This document shows, piece by piece, positions 53,657 through 62,583 of a DNA stretch of 64,000 bases (within the stretch, counting starts at the first letter, position 1; the number at the start of each line of letters is the position of its first letter). The stretch is from Tautonia sp040717455 (GTDB taxonomy: Bacteria > Planctomycetota > Planctomycetia > Isosphaerales > Isosphaeraceae): NCBI RefSeq assembly GCF_040717455.1, contig NZ_JBFEFH010000008.1, positions 1 through 64,000 of the forward strand. The letters are read 5' to 3'. Under the pieces are notes generated by a model. The model worked only from the letters and a program-made list of their open reading frames with translations, did not search any database and had not been told where the DNA came from. A program made the translations under genes and the position numbers.

Positions 53657-54232
53657 ATGCGAGCATCCACGGGTCTCAAGGTCGGGGTGTTGGCGGTCCT
53701 GGGCGTCGGGAGCGGGTTGATCTCTGCGTCGATCCTTGCTCATACGAGGAACGGCGCGGATGAGCCTCGGGTCCCGGGGTTTACCAAGACGCTCATCAGT
53801 TCGGACACTCTCCCCGAGGGTACGGTCCTGGAAGAGATGTTCCCGTTGGGCGGCGATGAGTCGACCGCGAGTTTCCAATTCGGATCCATGGAGCTTTCCG
53901 AAGACAACGGGACGACGCGTGTCGAGGCGACGATGAAGATCCTGGAAACGAGGCCGGACATCTTCTACATGTGGTCGCTTGTCGTGATGCAGGACACGTA
54001 CGCGAATGTCATCGGCAATCGTAATTACACGGACCAGCTCTTTTTCGTGCCCCTCGGCGAGCCGATCGATGTGACGTTCGAGGAGACGATCCAGCTTCCC
54101 CCGGGCACGTATTTCGTCCAGGTGCGCCTGAATGAGTTCGCATCGAGGGATCAGGTGAAGGATCTGGGTGACGAGGTGCTCCCGCGCACTCAAGCGAACC
54201 TGATCCATCACGAGAAGATCGTGATCGAATGA
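53657..54232 (+). CDS. Exported hypothetical protein
   Basis: A 191-residue protein from ATG 53657 with a signal or anchor segment at about 8-27 (GVLAVLGVGSGLISASILA). The mature part looks beta-rich: FPLGGDESTASFQFGSMEL, MWSLVVMQDTYANVIGN and IQLPPGTYFVQVRLNEF. No family was recognised. Codon use is less GC3-biased than neighbours and the region upstream holds repeats, so acquisition by transfer is possible. Confidence 0.7.
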   Translation: MRASTGLKVGVLAVLGVGSGLISASILAHTRNGADEPRVPGFTKTLISSDTLPEGTVLEEMFPLGGDESTASFQFGSMELSEDNGTTRVEATMKILETRPDIFYMWSLVVMQDTYANVIGNRNYTDQLFFVPLGEPIDVTFEETIQLPPGTYFVQVRLNEFASRDQVKDLGDEVLPRTQANLIHHEKIVIE

Positions 54233-54282
54233 AAATAGCGGGATTGGTGTGGATGTGGGTGAGGGGTCGGCGGTCCGAAGGC

Positions 54283-54330
54283 CTCCTCACCCGGCCTGCG
54301 GCCACCCTCTCCCCCGGAGGGGGCGAGGGT
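54283..54330. repeat. REP-like palindromic repeat, copy 4
   Basis: CTCACCCGGCCTGCGGCC, then ACCCTCTCCCCC and GGAGGGGGCGAGGG. It follows the stop of the exported protein by about 50 bp and is almost identical to the copy 112 bp further on. Confidence 0.75.
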
Positions 54331-54394
54331 TGGAGTTTGCCTTGTTTGATCAGGGGAGTGTTTGAGGACGCAATGGTTTGCGAGCCGCACGAGG

Positions 54395-54450
54395 CCCCCC
54401 TCACCCGGCCTGCGGCCACCCTCTCCCCGGGAGCGGGGGAGAGGGGCGGG
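54395..54450. repeat. REP-like palindromic repeat, copy 5
   Basis: CCCCCCTCACCCGGCCTGCG, then GCCACCCTCTCCCCGG and GAGCGGGGGAGAGGGGC. With the copy at 54283 it forms a direct pair between convergent genes. Confidence 0.75.
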
Positions 54451-54528
54451 AGGGAGCAATCTCACGCTCCAGGTTCGAGTGAAGATATGTTCGCATGAGC
54501 GGAGATTGCGTCGTTGAGGGGCGGGGGA

Positions 54529-55833
54529 TCAGACCTCGGCGAGGGGCTCGTCGGAGTCGCCGAAGGAGTCGAGGGGGACGCCGGCCTTGTGGAGGAGGCT
54601 GAGGAAGAGGCTGCACATCTTGCGGTTCGGGGCGTCGAGGTAGTCGAGCACGCGACCGCCCTGGAGCCGGCCGCCGGCGCCGCCGAGGGTGATGACGGGG
54701 AGCTGGTTCGCCTCGTGGTTGCCGGTGAGCATGCTGGAGCAGAAGACGAGCATCGAGTTGTCGAGCGCGGTGCGCTCGCCTTCCTGGATGGCGTCGAGGC
54801 GTCGGGCGAGGTAGGCGACCTGCTCGACGAAGAAGCGATTGACCTTCAGCCAGTCGTCGCTGTCGGTGTGCGAGAGGAGGTGGTGGATCATGTAGTCGAC
54901 GCCGAGGTTCGGGAACCGCAGCGAGCTGTGGTCGTTGTTGAGCTTCAGCGAGCAGACGCGGGTGGTGTCGGTCTGGAAGGCGAGGACGAGGATGTCGGTC
55001 ATCAGGCGCATGTGCTCGCCGATGTCCTGGGGGATGCCGTCGGCGGGGCGGGGGATGTCGGGGGTTTCGAGCGAGGGGCGCCAGCCCTGGAGCTCGCCGC
55101 GACGGCCGGCGTGGGCGATCCGGGTCTCGACCTCGCGGACGGAGTCGAGGTATTCGTCGAGCTTGCGGCGATCGGAGAGGCTGATGGAGCGGCGGAGGTC
55201 GCCGGCGTCGGCCAGGACGGAGTCGAGCACGCTCTTGTCGCCGGCGCGGGGCTCGTCCTTGAACAGGCGGTCAAACGCCAGGGCGGGGTAGAGTTCGAGC
55301 GGGGTCGGGGTGGTGGGGGAGCTCCACGAGATGTGGGAGCTATAAAGCATCGAATAGTTCTTGTGGACCGATGGGTTCGACTTCTCGCAGCCGAGGACCA
55401 GGCTGGGGACCTTCGTCCGCGGGCCGACGTGCTGGGCGAGGAGCTGGTCGACGCTGGTGCCCGATCGGATCTCGCCGCCGGAGGCCAGCGGGGCGCCCGA
55501 GAGCAGGTTGCCGGTCTGCGAGCTGTGGATGTTCCCCTTCAGGGCCTCGGCGTTATAAAGCCCTCGGAGGAAGAGGAGCGACTCGCGGAAGTCGGTCAGG
55601 GGTTCGAGGACGGCGCCCAGCTCCATGTCGCGCCCCTGCCCTTTGGCCCACCACTCCTTGCTGTGGAAGCCGTTGCCGGCGAAGAGGACGGCGAGGCGGA
55701 CGGGGGGCCCTTCCGAGGCGACGGCCGCGGGCACGTCGTCGGCCCAGGCGGGGACCGATTCGAGCCAGGGCAAGGCCATGCTGACGCCGACGCCTCGGAG
55801 GAAGTTGCGTCGGGAGTGCAGTGGGAGGGTCAT
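54529..55833 (-). CDS. DUF1552 family Tat-exported protein
   Basis: A 434-residue protein from ATG 55833 with a twin-arginine signal (SRRNFLRGVGVSMALP) cut near AWADD. The mature part is a DUF1552 domain: LAVLFAGNGFHSKEWW, GNIHSSQTGNLLSG, GTSVDQLLAQHVG and FCSSMLTGNHEANQLPV. The family is restricted mostly to planctomycetes, verrucomicrobia and myxobacteria and is nearly always next to a DUF1592 cytochrome, as here (63 bp). The fold is thought to be alkaline-phosphatase-like, and it may process a substrate with the cytochrome. Its activity is not known. Confidence 0.9.
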   Translation of the reverse strand: MTLPLHSRRNFLRGVGVSMALPWLESVPAWADDVPAAVASEGPPVRLAVLFAGNGFHSKEWWAKGQGRDMELGAVLEPLTDFRESLLFLRGLYNAEALKGNIHSSQTGNLLSGAPLASGGEIRSGTSVDQLLAQHVGPRTKVPSLVLGCEKSNPSVHKNYSMLYSSHISWSSPTTPTPLELYPALAFDRLFKDEPRAGDKSVLDSVLADAGDLRRSISLSDRRKLDEYLDSVREVETRIAHAGRRGELQGWRPSLETPDIPRPADGIPQDIGEHMRLMTDILVLAFQTDTTRVCSLKLNNDHSSLRFPNLGVDYMIHHLLSHTDSDDWLKVNRFFVEQVAYLARRLDAIQEGERTALDNSMLVFCSSMLTGNHEANQLPVITLGGAGGRLQGGRVLDYLDAPNRKMCSLFLSLLHKAGVPLDSFGDSDEPLAEV

Positions 55834-55896
55834 CGGTCGTCTCCTGGGGCGGAAGGAGGGGGGCGGTGGTCGGACGTAGATGGAGTGATGAGTTTG

Positions 55897-58800
55897 TTAT
55901 CCGGTCGGTGTTGATGAGAGGCCGCGGCCGCGGATCTGGCGGAACTGGGGGCTGCGGACGATGGTCTCGATGGCGGCGGAGACGCGGTCGTCGTGGGCTC
56001 GGAGATTGGCCTGCATGGCGTCGAGCAAGGGGTCGTCGGAGAGGAGGACGCCGCGGCCGAGGGCGTAGCCGAGGAGCTTGCGGCAGAACTGGCGGGTGAA
56101 GTCGTCGCGGCGGGCGGTGAGGAGGTACTGGCGGAGGCCGTCGACGCCGTCGATCGGGGTCTGGTCGGGCAGGACGGTCCGGGTGTCGACGGGGCGGTCG
56201 GCCAGGTCGAACCGGCGGGCGCGGCCGATGGCGTCGAAGCCTTCGAGGGCGAAGCCGAAGGGGTCGATCCGGGCATGGCAGCCGGCGCAGCGGGGGTCCT
56301 GGGTGTGCCGCTCGACCAGCTCGCGGACGGTCAGGCCGTCGGTGTCGGCCTCGTCGTCGGGCAGGTCGGGGACGTCGCGCGGGGGATTGGGCAGGGGTTC
56401 GCCGAGCAGGACCTCGGAGATCCAGATGCCTCGGAGGATAGGGCTGGTGCGCGAGGCGCCGGATTGCTTGGCGAGGGTCGAGCCGAGGCCGAGGATGCCG
56501 CCGCGGTCGAAGCGGCGGACGCCGTCGACCCGCTGCCAGTCGGGGCCGGCGATGCCGTCGATGCCGTAGTGCCGGGCGAGTTCCTCATTGAGGAAGGTGT
56601 AGTCGGCGTCGAGGATGGCGGGGACGGGGCGATCGTGGCGGAAGAAGTCGGTGAAGAAGCGGATGGTTTCCTCGTACATCGCCGGCCGGAGCGCGGCGAA
56701 GGTGGGGAAGTGACGCTCGCTTTTTTCGTCGAGGGCGGGGAAGTCGTAGACCTGGAGCCACTGGCAGGCGAACTCCTCGGCCAGGCGGCGGACGCGGTCG
56801 TCGTCGAGCATCCGGCGGGCCTCGGCGGCGAGGACGTCGGGGTCGTTGAGTGCGCCCGAGGCGGCGTTGGAGCGGAGCGTCTCGTCGGGGACGGACGACC
56901 AGAGGAAGTAGCTGAGGCGGCCGGCCAGCTCCCAGCTCGACAGGTCGGCCGGCCCTTCGACGGGGGGGGCCTGCTCGATCCGGTAGAGGAAGCTCGGGGC
57001 GATGAAGACGCGGGCGAGGGTGAGGCGGAACGCCTCGTCGTGGGGGAGGGATTCGTCGCGGAGCGATCGGTAGAGCTGGGTCAGTTCCGCGCGATCGGCC
57101 TCGGAGAGGGGCCGACGGTAGGCGAGGGAGGCGAAGTCGAGCAGGGCGTCGAGGTGGCGGGGTTCGGCGGCGATCAGGGCGGCTCGGAAGGCGTCGGCCT
57201 GGGCCTCGATTGGGGCGCGGAGGGGCTCGAAGAGGCTGGGGTCGCCGTCCTGCGAGGCGTATTCGAGGAGCTGCTGGAAGGCGTCGACGGTGGTCAAGGC
57301 GTCGTGGCTGATGAAGCGGAGCTCGTCCCAGAGGCGGTCGAGCTCGGCGGCCTGGGCGTCGTCGAGCATCAGGCGGCGAAGGTGGTCGTCTTCCCGGTAG
57401 TGGAGCATGAGGGTGATGACCTCGTCGACCGGGACGATCTGCGAGTAGCAGAGGGCCGGGGGGAAGAGGTCGCGGAAGGAGGCGAGGTCGTCGGAGAGCC
57501 GGGCGTGGGCCGGGCTGCCCTCGGCGACGACGATCGGCCGGTCGGGGGCCGGGCCCGAGGGGGGATCGATCGGCTCGAGGGAGGCGAGGAACTGGACGCT
57601 GGCCGACGCGCCGGCGGAGGGGAGGAGGCGGCCGTTGGCGACGAATTCGGAACCGGCGACCAGCTCGGCGGGGAGTCGGACGGTGAGGGTCGAGGGGGCT
57701 CGGGCGGCGAGGCTGAGGGGGTCGATCGGCTGGCCGTCGGGGGCGAGGCCGAAGCGGTCGGGGTCGAGGCCGAAGCGGGGGACGTCGGGATCGCCGTCGG
57801 TGGGGTTGGGCGCGGCGCCGTCGCCGGTGGTGCCGAGCCGGGTGAGGAGCGGCCCGCGGAGCGCGGTGAGCTGGCGGTGGAGGGCGGCGTCGGGGGTGTC
57901 GGCAACGGGGGGGGGGCCGGTGTCGAGCAGGGTCTGAATCTGATGGGCGAGCTGGTGGGCCGTGTCGAGGTCGGGGGCGTCTTGCCACCGGGCGAGCAGG
58001 GAACCGGAGGGGATGGTGGCGTCGGACGAGGCGTCGCGGTCCGGCTCGACGAACAGGTGCCAGACGGCGGGGTTGCCGAGGCGGTCGGCGTGGGGGTTGC
58101 CGGCGTCGATGTCGGGCGAGACGTCGGCGGCGAGGTCCCAGGAGGAAGCGTCGGAGGTGATCGTGAGATCGACGGCGGTGAGGTCGCAGGAGTGGTTGCC
58201 GTCGCGGGCGCCGATGCTGAGGACGACGAGGTCGCCGGGTTGGATCGGCATGTGTTCGAAGGTGCCGAGGGGGACGGGGGCGGTCCCCTGGGCGATGCCG
58301 GAGGCGAGGCGGCGGCGGGTGCCGGGGCGTCGGAGTTCGAGGAGCCAGGTGACGCCGTTGCCGCACTCGGGGTGGGCGTGCTGGACGGCGCCGGAGACGG
58401 TGATCGACCCGGCGATCGGGCTCCGCCAGCCGGCGGCGACGCGGAGGTCGGGGGTGGGGTGCATCGCGACGCTGTGCGGGCGGACGTTGCCGGGGATGCG
58501 GACGTGTTGATCGGAGGAGTTGGCCACCGCGTTCGGCAAGTCGGGGTGTCCCCAGCCGCGGACGAAGTCGTAGCCGCCGCCGTCGCGGATCGGCGTGGCG
58601 AGGAGGGATTCGGCCGGGATTTCCGGCGGGCCGACGCCGATGCCGAGGTAGGAGAACCAGGCGTCGAGGACGGGGCGAGGGATGCCGCGGTCGGCGGCCA
58701 GGGTGTCGGGGTCGGGGGGATTGGGAGTGCGGGTGGCCTCGAACGCGGCGTCGAGGCAGGCGAAGGCGTGGGAGAGGGCCTCGGCCCGACCGGCCTGGAG

Positions 58801-60129
58801 GCGCCGGGCGACGGCGCGGAGGTCGCGGAGCGGCAGGTCGGGGCGGCCGGGGGTGACGATCCGGGGGCGTTCCCAGACGGCGAGGTCGTCGGCGGGGCCG
58901 TCGCCGGCGTCGGTGAGGGTGAGTGAGAGGAGGATCTCATCCCCTTCGATGGCGGAGACGTCGGGGATGGGGAGGCGGATCTCGTGGGAATCGACGAGGG
59001 GCGAGACCGGCTCCATCCAGGCGGTCGGTCCGCCGACCTTGCCGAGGTGGCCGACGCTGTTGAACCGCCAGAGGGCGTTCTGCCAGGGGGCGATCACGGC
59101 GGTCAGGCGCTCGGCGTCGCCGGGGTGGGCCGATCGCCAGGCGTCGCGGAGGCGGTCGAACAGCGGGGAGGGGGTGTCGGGATTGCTTTCGAGGGTGTCG
59201 AAGAGGAGGCGGAGGTAGCGGGGGCTGAGGCTGCGATCGGAGGCGACGGATTCGACCGTCTGACTGCCGGTGCGGAGGGCGTCGCGGTGGTCGAGCAGGG
59301 CGGCGAAGTACTGTTCGAGGGGCAGGCGGCCCCCCTCGTTGGTGGCGAAGACGATCCCCTGGAGGTTGACGGGGGTGCCGCCGCTGTCGGCGGCGAAGCG
59401 GGCGTAGAAGGCTTTGATCCGGGCGACGGCCTCGTCGGTCCGGTCGCGGCGGGAGGTGCCGGGGGAGAAGCGGAAGCCGTCGGGCAGCAGGACGGCGTGA
59501 TCGGCGATTTCCTTGGCGGCGTCGAGGTACTTTTCGAGGAGCGAGGGGGACATGACCATCGCGGCCCCGGCGTTGGTGAACCCTTCGCCGGCGGCGCTGT
59601 CGGCGGGGAATTCGCGGGTCGGGTCGAGCTGGTCGAGGCCGGTGAGGTCGCGGACCGTGTGGGTGTACTGGGCGTTCGAGAGGCGGCGGAGGACGACCGG
59701 GCCGGGGTCGCCGGCGCTCGCCTCGGCCTCGGCCCGGAGCAGGCGGGCGATCCAGTCGCGGAGGCGGTCGCGGTCGGCGGGGGGGATCGGGTCGGCCGAG
59801 GGCGGCGGCATCTCGCCGAGGTCGAGCATCCGGGCGACCTTCTGCCAGGCCGGGGCGGCGGCGCGGAGGTCGTCGATCCCGTCGAAGGATTCGAGGTCGA
59901 TGTCGGCCTCGGCGATGACGGAGTCGTGGCAGGCGAGGCAGTGGGTGTCGATGACGGGTCGGGCGACCCGTTCGAAGTCGGCGGCGAGGGCGTCGAAGGC
60001 GGGGGAGTCGTCCGCGGCGTTCGGTTTCGCGTTGGCGTCGGCCTTGAGGCGATCGACGGCGATGCCGACGGCCGCGAGGGCCAGGCCCAGCGCGGCGGAA
60101 CCGATCCAGAGTACCTTGCGGCCGGGCAC
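55897..60129 (-). CDS. DUF1592-type multidomain cytochrome c (planctomycete cytochrome)
   Basis: A 1410-residue protein; GTG 60129 was chosen because AGGAGG lies 7 bp upstream and a signal anchor (VLWIGSAALGLALAAVGIA) follows. An N-terminal haem site HCLACH is near residue 61, followed by DUF1587-like (LRRLSNAQYTHTVRDLTG) and a long insert of about 500 residues not common in the family. Then come DUF1595/DUF1592 (FASLAYRRPLSEADRAEL, RIEQAPPVEG, SYFLWSSVPDETL), DUF1588 (RGGILGLGSTLAKQSGASR, CAGCH near 1281) and DUF1585 (FCRKLLGYALGRG). It is a periplasmic oxidoreductase partnered with the DUF1552 protein. Typical length is 750-1000, so the insert is notable. Confidence 0.9.
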   Translation of the reverse strand: MPGRKVLWIGSAALGLALAAVGIAVDRLKADANAKPNAADDSPAFDALAADFERVARPVIDTHCLACHDSVIAEADIDLESFDGIDDLRAAAPAWQKVARMLDLGEMPPPSADPIPPADRDRLRDWIARLLRAEAEASAGDPGPVVLRRLSNAQYTHTVRDLTGLDQLDPTREFPADSAAGEGFTNAGAAMVMSPSLLEKYLDAAKEIADHAVLLPDGFRFSPGTSRRDRTDEAVARIKAFYARFAADSGGTPVNLQGIVFATNEGGRLPLEQYFAALLDHRDALRTGSQTVESVASDRSLSPRYLRLLFDTLESNPDTPSPLFDRLRDAWRSAHPGDAERLTAVIAPWQNALWRFNSVGHLGKVGGPTAWMEPVSPLVDSHEIRLPIPDVSAIEGDEILLSLTLTDAGDGPADDLAVWERPRIVTPGRPDLPLRDLRAVARRLQAGRAEALSHAFACLDAAFEATRTPNPPDPDTLAADRGIPRPVLDAWFSYLGIGVGPPEIPAESLLATPIRDGGGYDFVRGWGHPDLPNAVANSSDQHVRIPGNVRPHSVAMHPTPDLRVAAGWRSPIAGSITVSGAVQHAHPECGNGVTWLLELRRPGTRRRLASGIAQGTAPVPLGTFEHMPIQPGDLVVLSIGARDGNHSCDLTAVDLTITSDASSWDLAADVSPDIDAGNPHADRLGNPAVWHLFVEPDRDASSDATIPSGSLLARWQDAPDLDTAHQLAHQIQTLLDTGPPPVADTPDAALHRQLTALRGPLLTRLGTTGDGAAPNPTDGDPDVPRFGLDPDRFGLAPDGQPIDPLSLAARAPSTLTVRLPAELVAGSEFVANGRLLPSAGASASVQFLASLEPIDPPSGPAPDRPIVVAEGSPAHARLSDDLASFRDLFPPALCYSQIVPVDEVITLMLHYREDDHLRRLMLDDAQAAELDRLWDELRFISHDALTTVDAFQQLLEYASQDGDPSLFEPLRAPIEAQADAFRAALIAAEPRHLDALLDFASLAYRRPLSEADRAELTQLYRSLRDESLPHDEAFRLTLARVFIAPSFLYRIEQAPPVEGPADLSSWELAGRLSYFLWSSVPDETLRSNAASGALNDPDVLAAEARRMLDDDRVRRLAEEFACQWLQVYDFPALDEKSERHFPTFAALRPAMYEETIRFFTDFFRHDRPVPAILDADYTFLNEELARHYGIDGIAGPDWQRVDGVRRFDRGGILGLGSTLAKQSGASRTSPILRGIWISEVLLGEPLPNPPRDVPDLPDDEADTDGLTVRELVERHTQDPRCAGCHARIDPFGFALEGFDAIGRARRFDLADRPVDTRTVLPDQTPIDGVDGLRQYLLTARRDDFTRQFCRKLLGYALGRGVLLSDDPLLDAMQANLRAHDDRVSAAIETIVRSPQFRQIRGRGLSSTPTG

Positions 60130-60567
60130 GGCGGTGCCTCCTGTTCGACGTCGAGCGACCGGTGCCCGATCCTGGACCGACCCGGTGCAGGATGCTCGTT
60201 TCGAGGGCGGTCGTGTTTGACAATCGCTTGAGACTCGGTGAACCTTGAATCGTAACGGGAGGGGCGCCGAGGGTCCAGGCGTGTGGTGATGAGGCGGGAT
60301 TTTGGAGGTGGGAGCGGGGGACCTCGCGCAGAGGCGCGGAGACGCGGAGAAGATGAGGAGGGGGGGAGAGAGGATGATCGGCTGTCTCGGCGACGCTGCC
60401 GGCCTGCGCGAGGCGTTCGCCTCCGATCGGCTCAGCGTTGCCAGGAGCCGTTGATGAGTTGTGGGATCCGGGCCGTGCGTGGGGGCGGCGGGGGTTGAGC
60501 CAGGAAACGGGATTGCAGATTCCGATCGGGGGATCACGCCCGCTACAACGGGATTCGAGAATGGGAG
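60130..60567. other. 438-bp divergent gap before the sulfatase
   Basis: No gene supported. It carries the two divergent promoters. A repeat-like stretch at about 60327-60352 (GCGCAGAGGCGCGGAGACGC) resembles the arm at 24920 and is a common type of intergenic tract in planctomycetes. Confidence 0.4.
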
Positions 60568-62064
60568 ATGCGGATGATGAGGGGTGAGGGACGGTGGATG
60601 CGGATGGGGTCGCTCGGGGTGCTGGGGGTGATCCTGGCGGGAGCGGCCGGGGGGAGCCTGTGGGCAGCTGAGCACCGGCCGCCGAACGTGATCGTCGTGT
60701 CGGTCGATAACCTCGGCTATGGGGACATCGGGCCGTTCGGATCGGAATTGCACCGGACCCCGAACCTCGACCGGATGGCGGCCGAGGGGATGAGATTGAC
60801 GCATTTCTACGTGACGTCGGGGGTGTGCACGCCCAGCCGGGCGAGCCTGATGACGGGCTGTTACCCGAGGCGGGTGTCTTTGCACGAGGACCACGAGGGA
60901 GGGCGGGTCTTGCGTCCGGTTTCCGCGACCGGGTTGCATCCGGACGAGGTCACGATGGCCGAGGTGCTGCAATCGGCCGGGTATGCGACCGGGATCTTCG
61001 GCAAGTGGCACCTGGGCGATCAAAGCGAGTTCCTGCCGACCCGTCAGGGATTCGACACGTTCTTCGGCATCCCTTATAGCGATGACATGGTGCACACGCA
61101 CCCGAGGGGCGAGGAACTCGGCTGGCCCCCCCTGCCCTTGCTGAGGGACGAGGCGGTGATCGAGGCCCCGGTCGATCGCAATACCCTGGTGAGGCGCTGC
61201 ACGGAGGAGGCGATCGCGTTCATCGAGGCGCACCGCGACCGGCCGTTTTTTGTGTACATGCCGCACACGATGCCGGGATCGACGGCGGCGCCGTTTGCGA
61301 GCGAGGCGTTCCGGGGGCGGTCGGCGAACGGGCCGTATGGCGACGCGGTGGAGGAGCTGGACTGGTCGCTCGGCCGGGTGATCGAGGCGCTGGGGCGCCT
61401 CGGGCTGGACGGGCAGACGCTGGTGATCTGGACCTCGGACAATGGGGCCCCGAGGCGGGACCCGCCGCAGGGGAGCAACGCGCCGATGGCCGGCTGGGGC
61501 TACTCGACCGCCGAGGGGGGGATGCGGGTCCCCTGCCTCGCCCGGTGGCCGGGCGTGATCCCGGCCGGGTCGACGTGCGACGAGCTGGCCTCGACGCTCG
61601 ACCTGCTGCCGACCGTCGCCGCCCTGGCCGGGGTCGAACCGCCCCGCGATCGGCACCTCGACGGGTTCGACATCCGGCCGCTGCTGTTCGGGACCGAGGG
61701 GGCGAGATCGCCGACGGTCGCCTTCTACTATTACGACGGCCCGCAGTTGCAAGCGGTTCGGTCCGGCCCGTGGAAGCTGTACCTGGCGATTGACGAATGG
61801 GTCAGGCGGCCTCATCCGGCGATTGAACCGGGCCGCCCTGCCCTGTTCGACGTGGCGGTCGACCCGGGGGAGACGGCCGACCGCGCCTCGGATCACCCGC
61901 AGGTCGTCCGGATGCTGACCGCCCTGGCCGACGCAGCTCGCAAGGATCTGGGGGACCTCGACCGACCCGGAGCGAACCAGCGGCCGGCCGGGCACGTTGC
62001 GTTTCCGAGGCCGCTGGTGGCCGAGGCCGACGGGGTGATCGAGCGCTCCGGCTTCGAGGAATGA
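60568..62064 (+). CDS. Secreted sulfatase (arylsulfatase type)
   Basis: A 498-residue protein from ATG 60568; ATG 60598 with GAGGG upstream is equally likely. A signal peptide ends near LWAAE. The formylglycine motif is CTPSR at about residues 87-91, activated by a formylglycine-generating enzyme not in the window. Metal-binding Asp residues are in VSVDNLGYGD and WTSDNGAP, and FGKWHLGD holds further active-site residues. It should remove sulfate esters from polysaccharides or glycosaminoglycan-like substrates in the periplasm. Large sulfatase sets are typical of planctomycetes. Confidence 0.93.
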   Translation: MRMMRGEGRWMRMGSLGVLGVILAGAAGGSLWAAEHRPPNVIVVSVDNLGYGDIGPFGSELHRTPNLDRMAAEGMRLTHFYVTSGVCTPSRASLMTGCYPRRVSLHEDHEGGRVLRPVSATGLHPDEVTMAEVLQSAGYATGIFGKWHLGDQSEFLPTRQGFDTFFGIPYSDDMVHTHPRGEELGWPPLPLLRDEAVIEAPVDRNTLVRRCTEEAIAFIEAHRDRPFFVYMPHTMPGSTAAPFASEAFRGRSANGPYGDAVEELDWSLGRVIEALGRLGLDGQTLVIWTSDNGAPRRDPPQGSNAPMAGWGYSTAEGGMRVPCLARWPGVIPAGSTCDELASTLDLLPTVAALAGVEPPRDRHLDGFDIRPLLFGTEGARSPTVAFYYYDGPQLQAVRSGPWKLYLAIDEWVRRPHPAIEPGRPALFDVAVDPGETADRASDHPQVVRMLTALADAARKDLGDLDRPGANQRPAGHVAFPRPLVAEADGVIERSGFEE

Positions 62065-62583
62065 TGCCGGATCGGCCGGGGGTGTCGCCTTTGCAAGGGC
62101 CCGCGGCGTGCGGGCCGACCTGATTGACGGCGAGAGGGGGGCGGCCCGCGCGGCGGGCCGTGCGAACGAACGCCGATCCGGGCGATGTCGCCTGGGGCGT
62201 GCCCGGGCCTGGCGGTGGGCGGGGAGGGTCACCGGGCCGGCGGGGCCGTTCGAGCAGCCCCGCCGGGCGCGAGGACGGGAGGGGTCCGGCCCGCGGGGCA
62301 CGGTGGTTCGGAAGAATTTCTAAAATTTACGGTCCTGGATTCGTCCTTCGTCGTCGGCGTTCTAAGCTCAAGGCATCAATCAGCGCCGAATTCCGATCGT
62401 CCCCGTGGTGATGGGGGGTGAGGACGCCGACGCGGCCGATCTGCTCAAGGCCCGATTGCGGCCCCGGGACGATCCCGCGGAGTCGCCGATCGGCGTCGGC
62501 GATCGTTCCTCGGACTCTCGGAATCGGCGGGACTGCCGGTGATCGCGGTCCGATCTCTCAATCCTCGAAGGAAGGGCGCCGCC
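62065..62583. other. 519-bp gap with GC palindromes and an AT-rich patch
   Basis: No gene firmly supported. A 7-bp hairpin (62098-62104 with 62110-62116) follows the sulfatase. An AT-richer patch at about 62310-62350 may hold the promoter of the next gene. A 43-codon frame at 62411-62542 is possible but has no ribosome site or similarity. Confidence 0.4.

Noticed and set aside
54514..58926. Long plus-strand open frames antisense to the DUF1552 and DUF1592 genes
   Set aside because: Val/Gly/Glu-rich shadow translations without any family match; the minus strand carries complete domain sets.
62411..62542. A 43-codon acidic open frame before the TIGR03032 gene
   Set aside because: No ribosome-binding site, no similarity, and open frames of this length are expected by chance at this GC.
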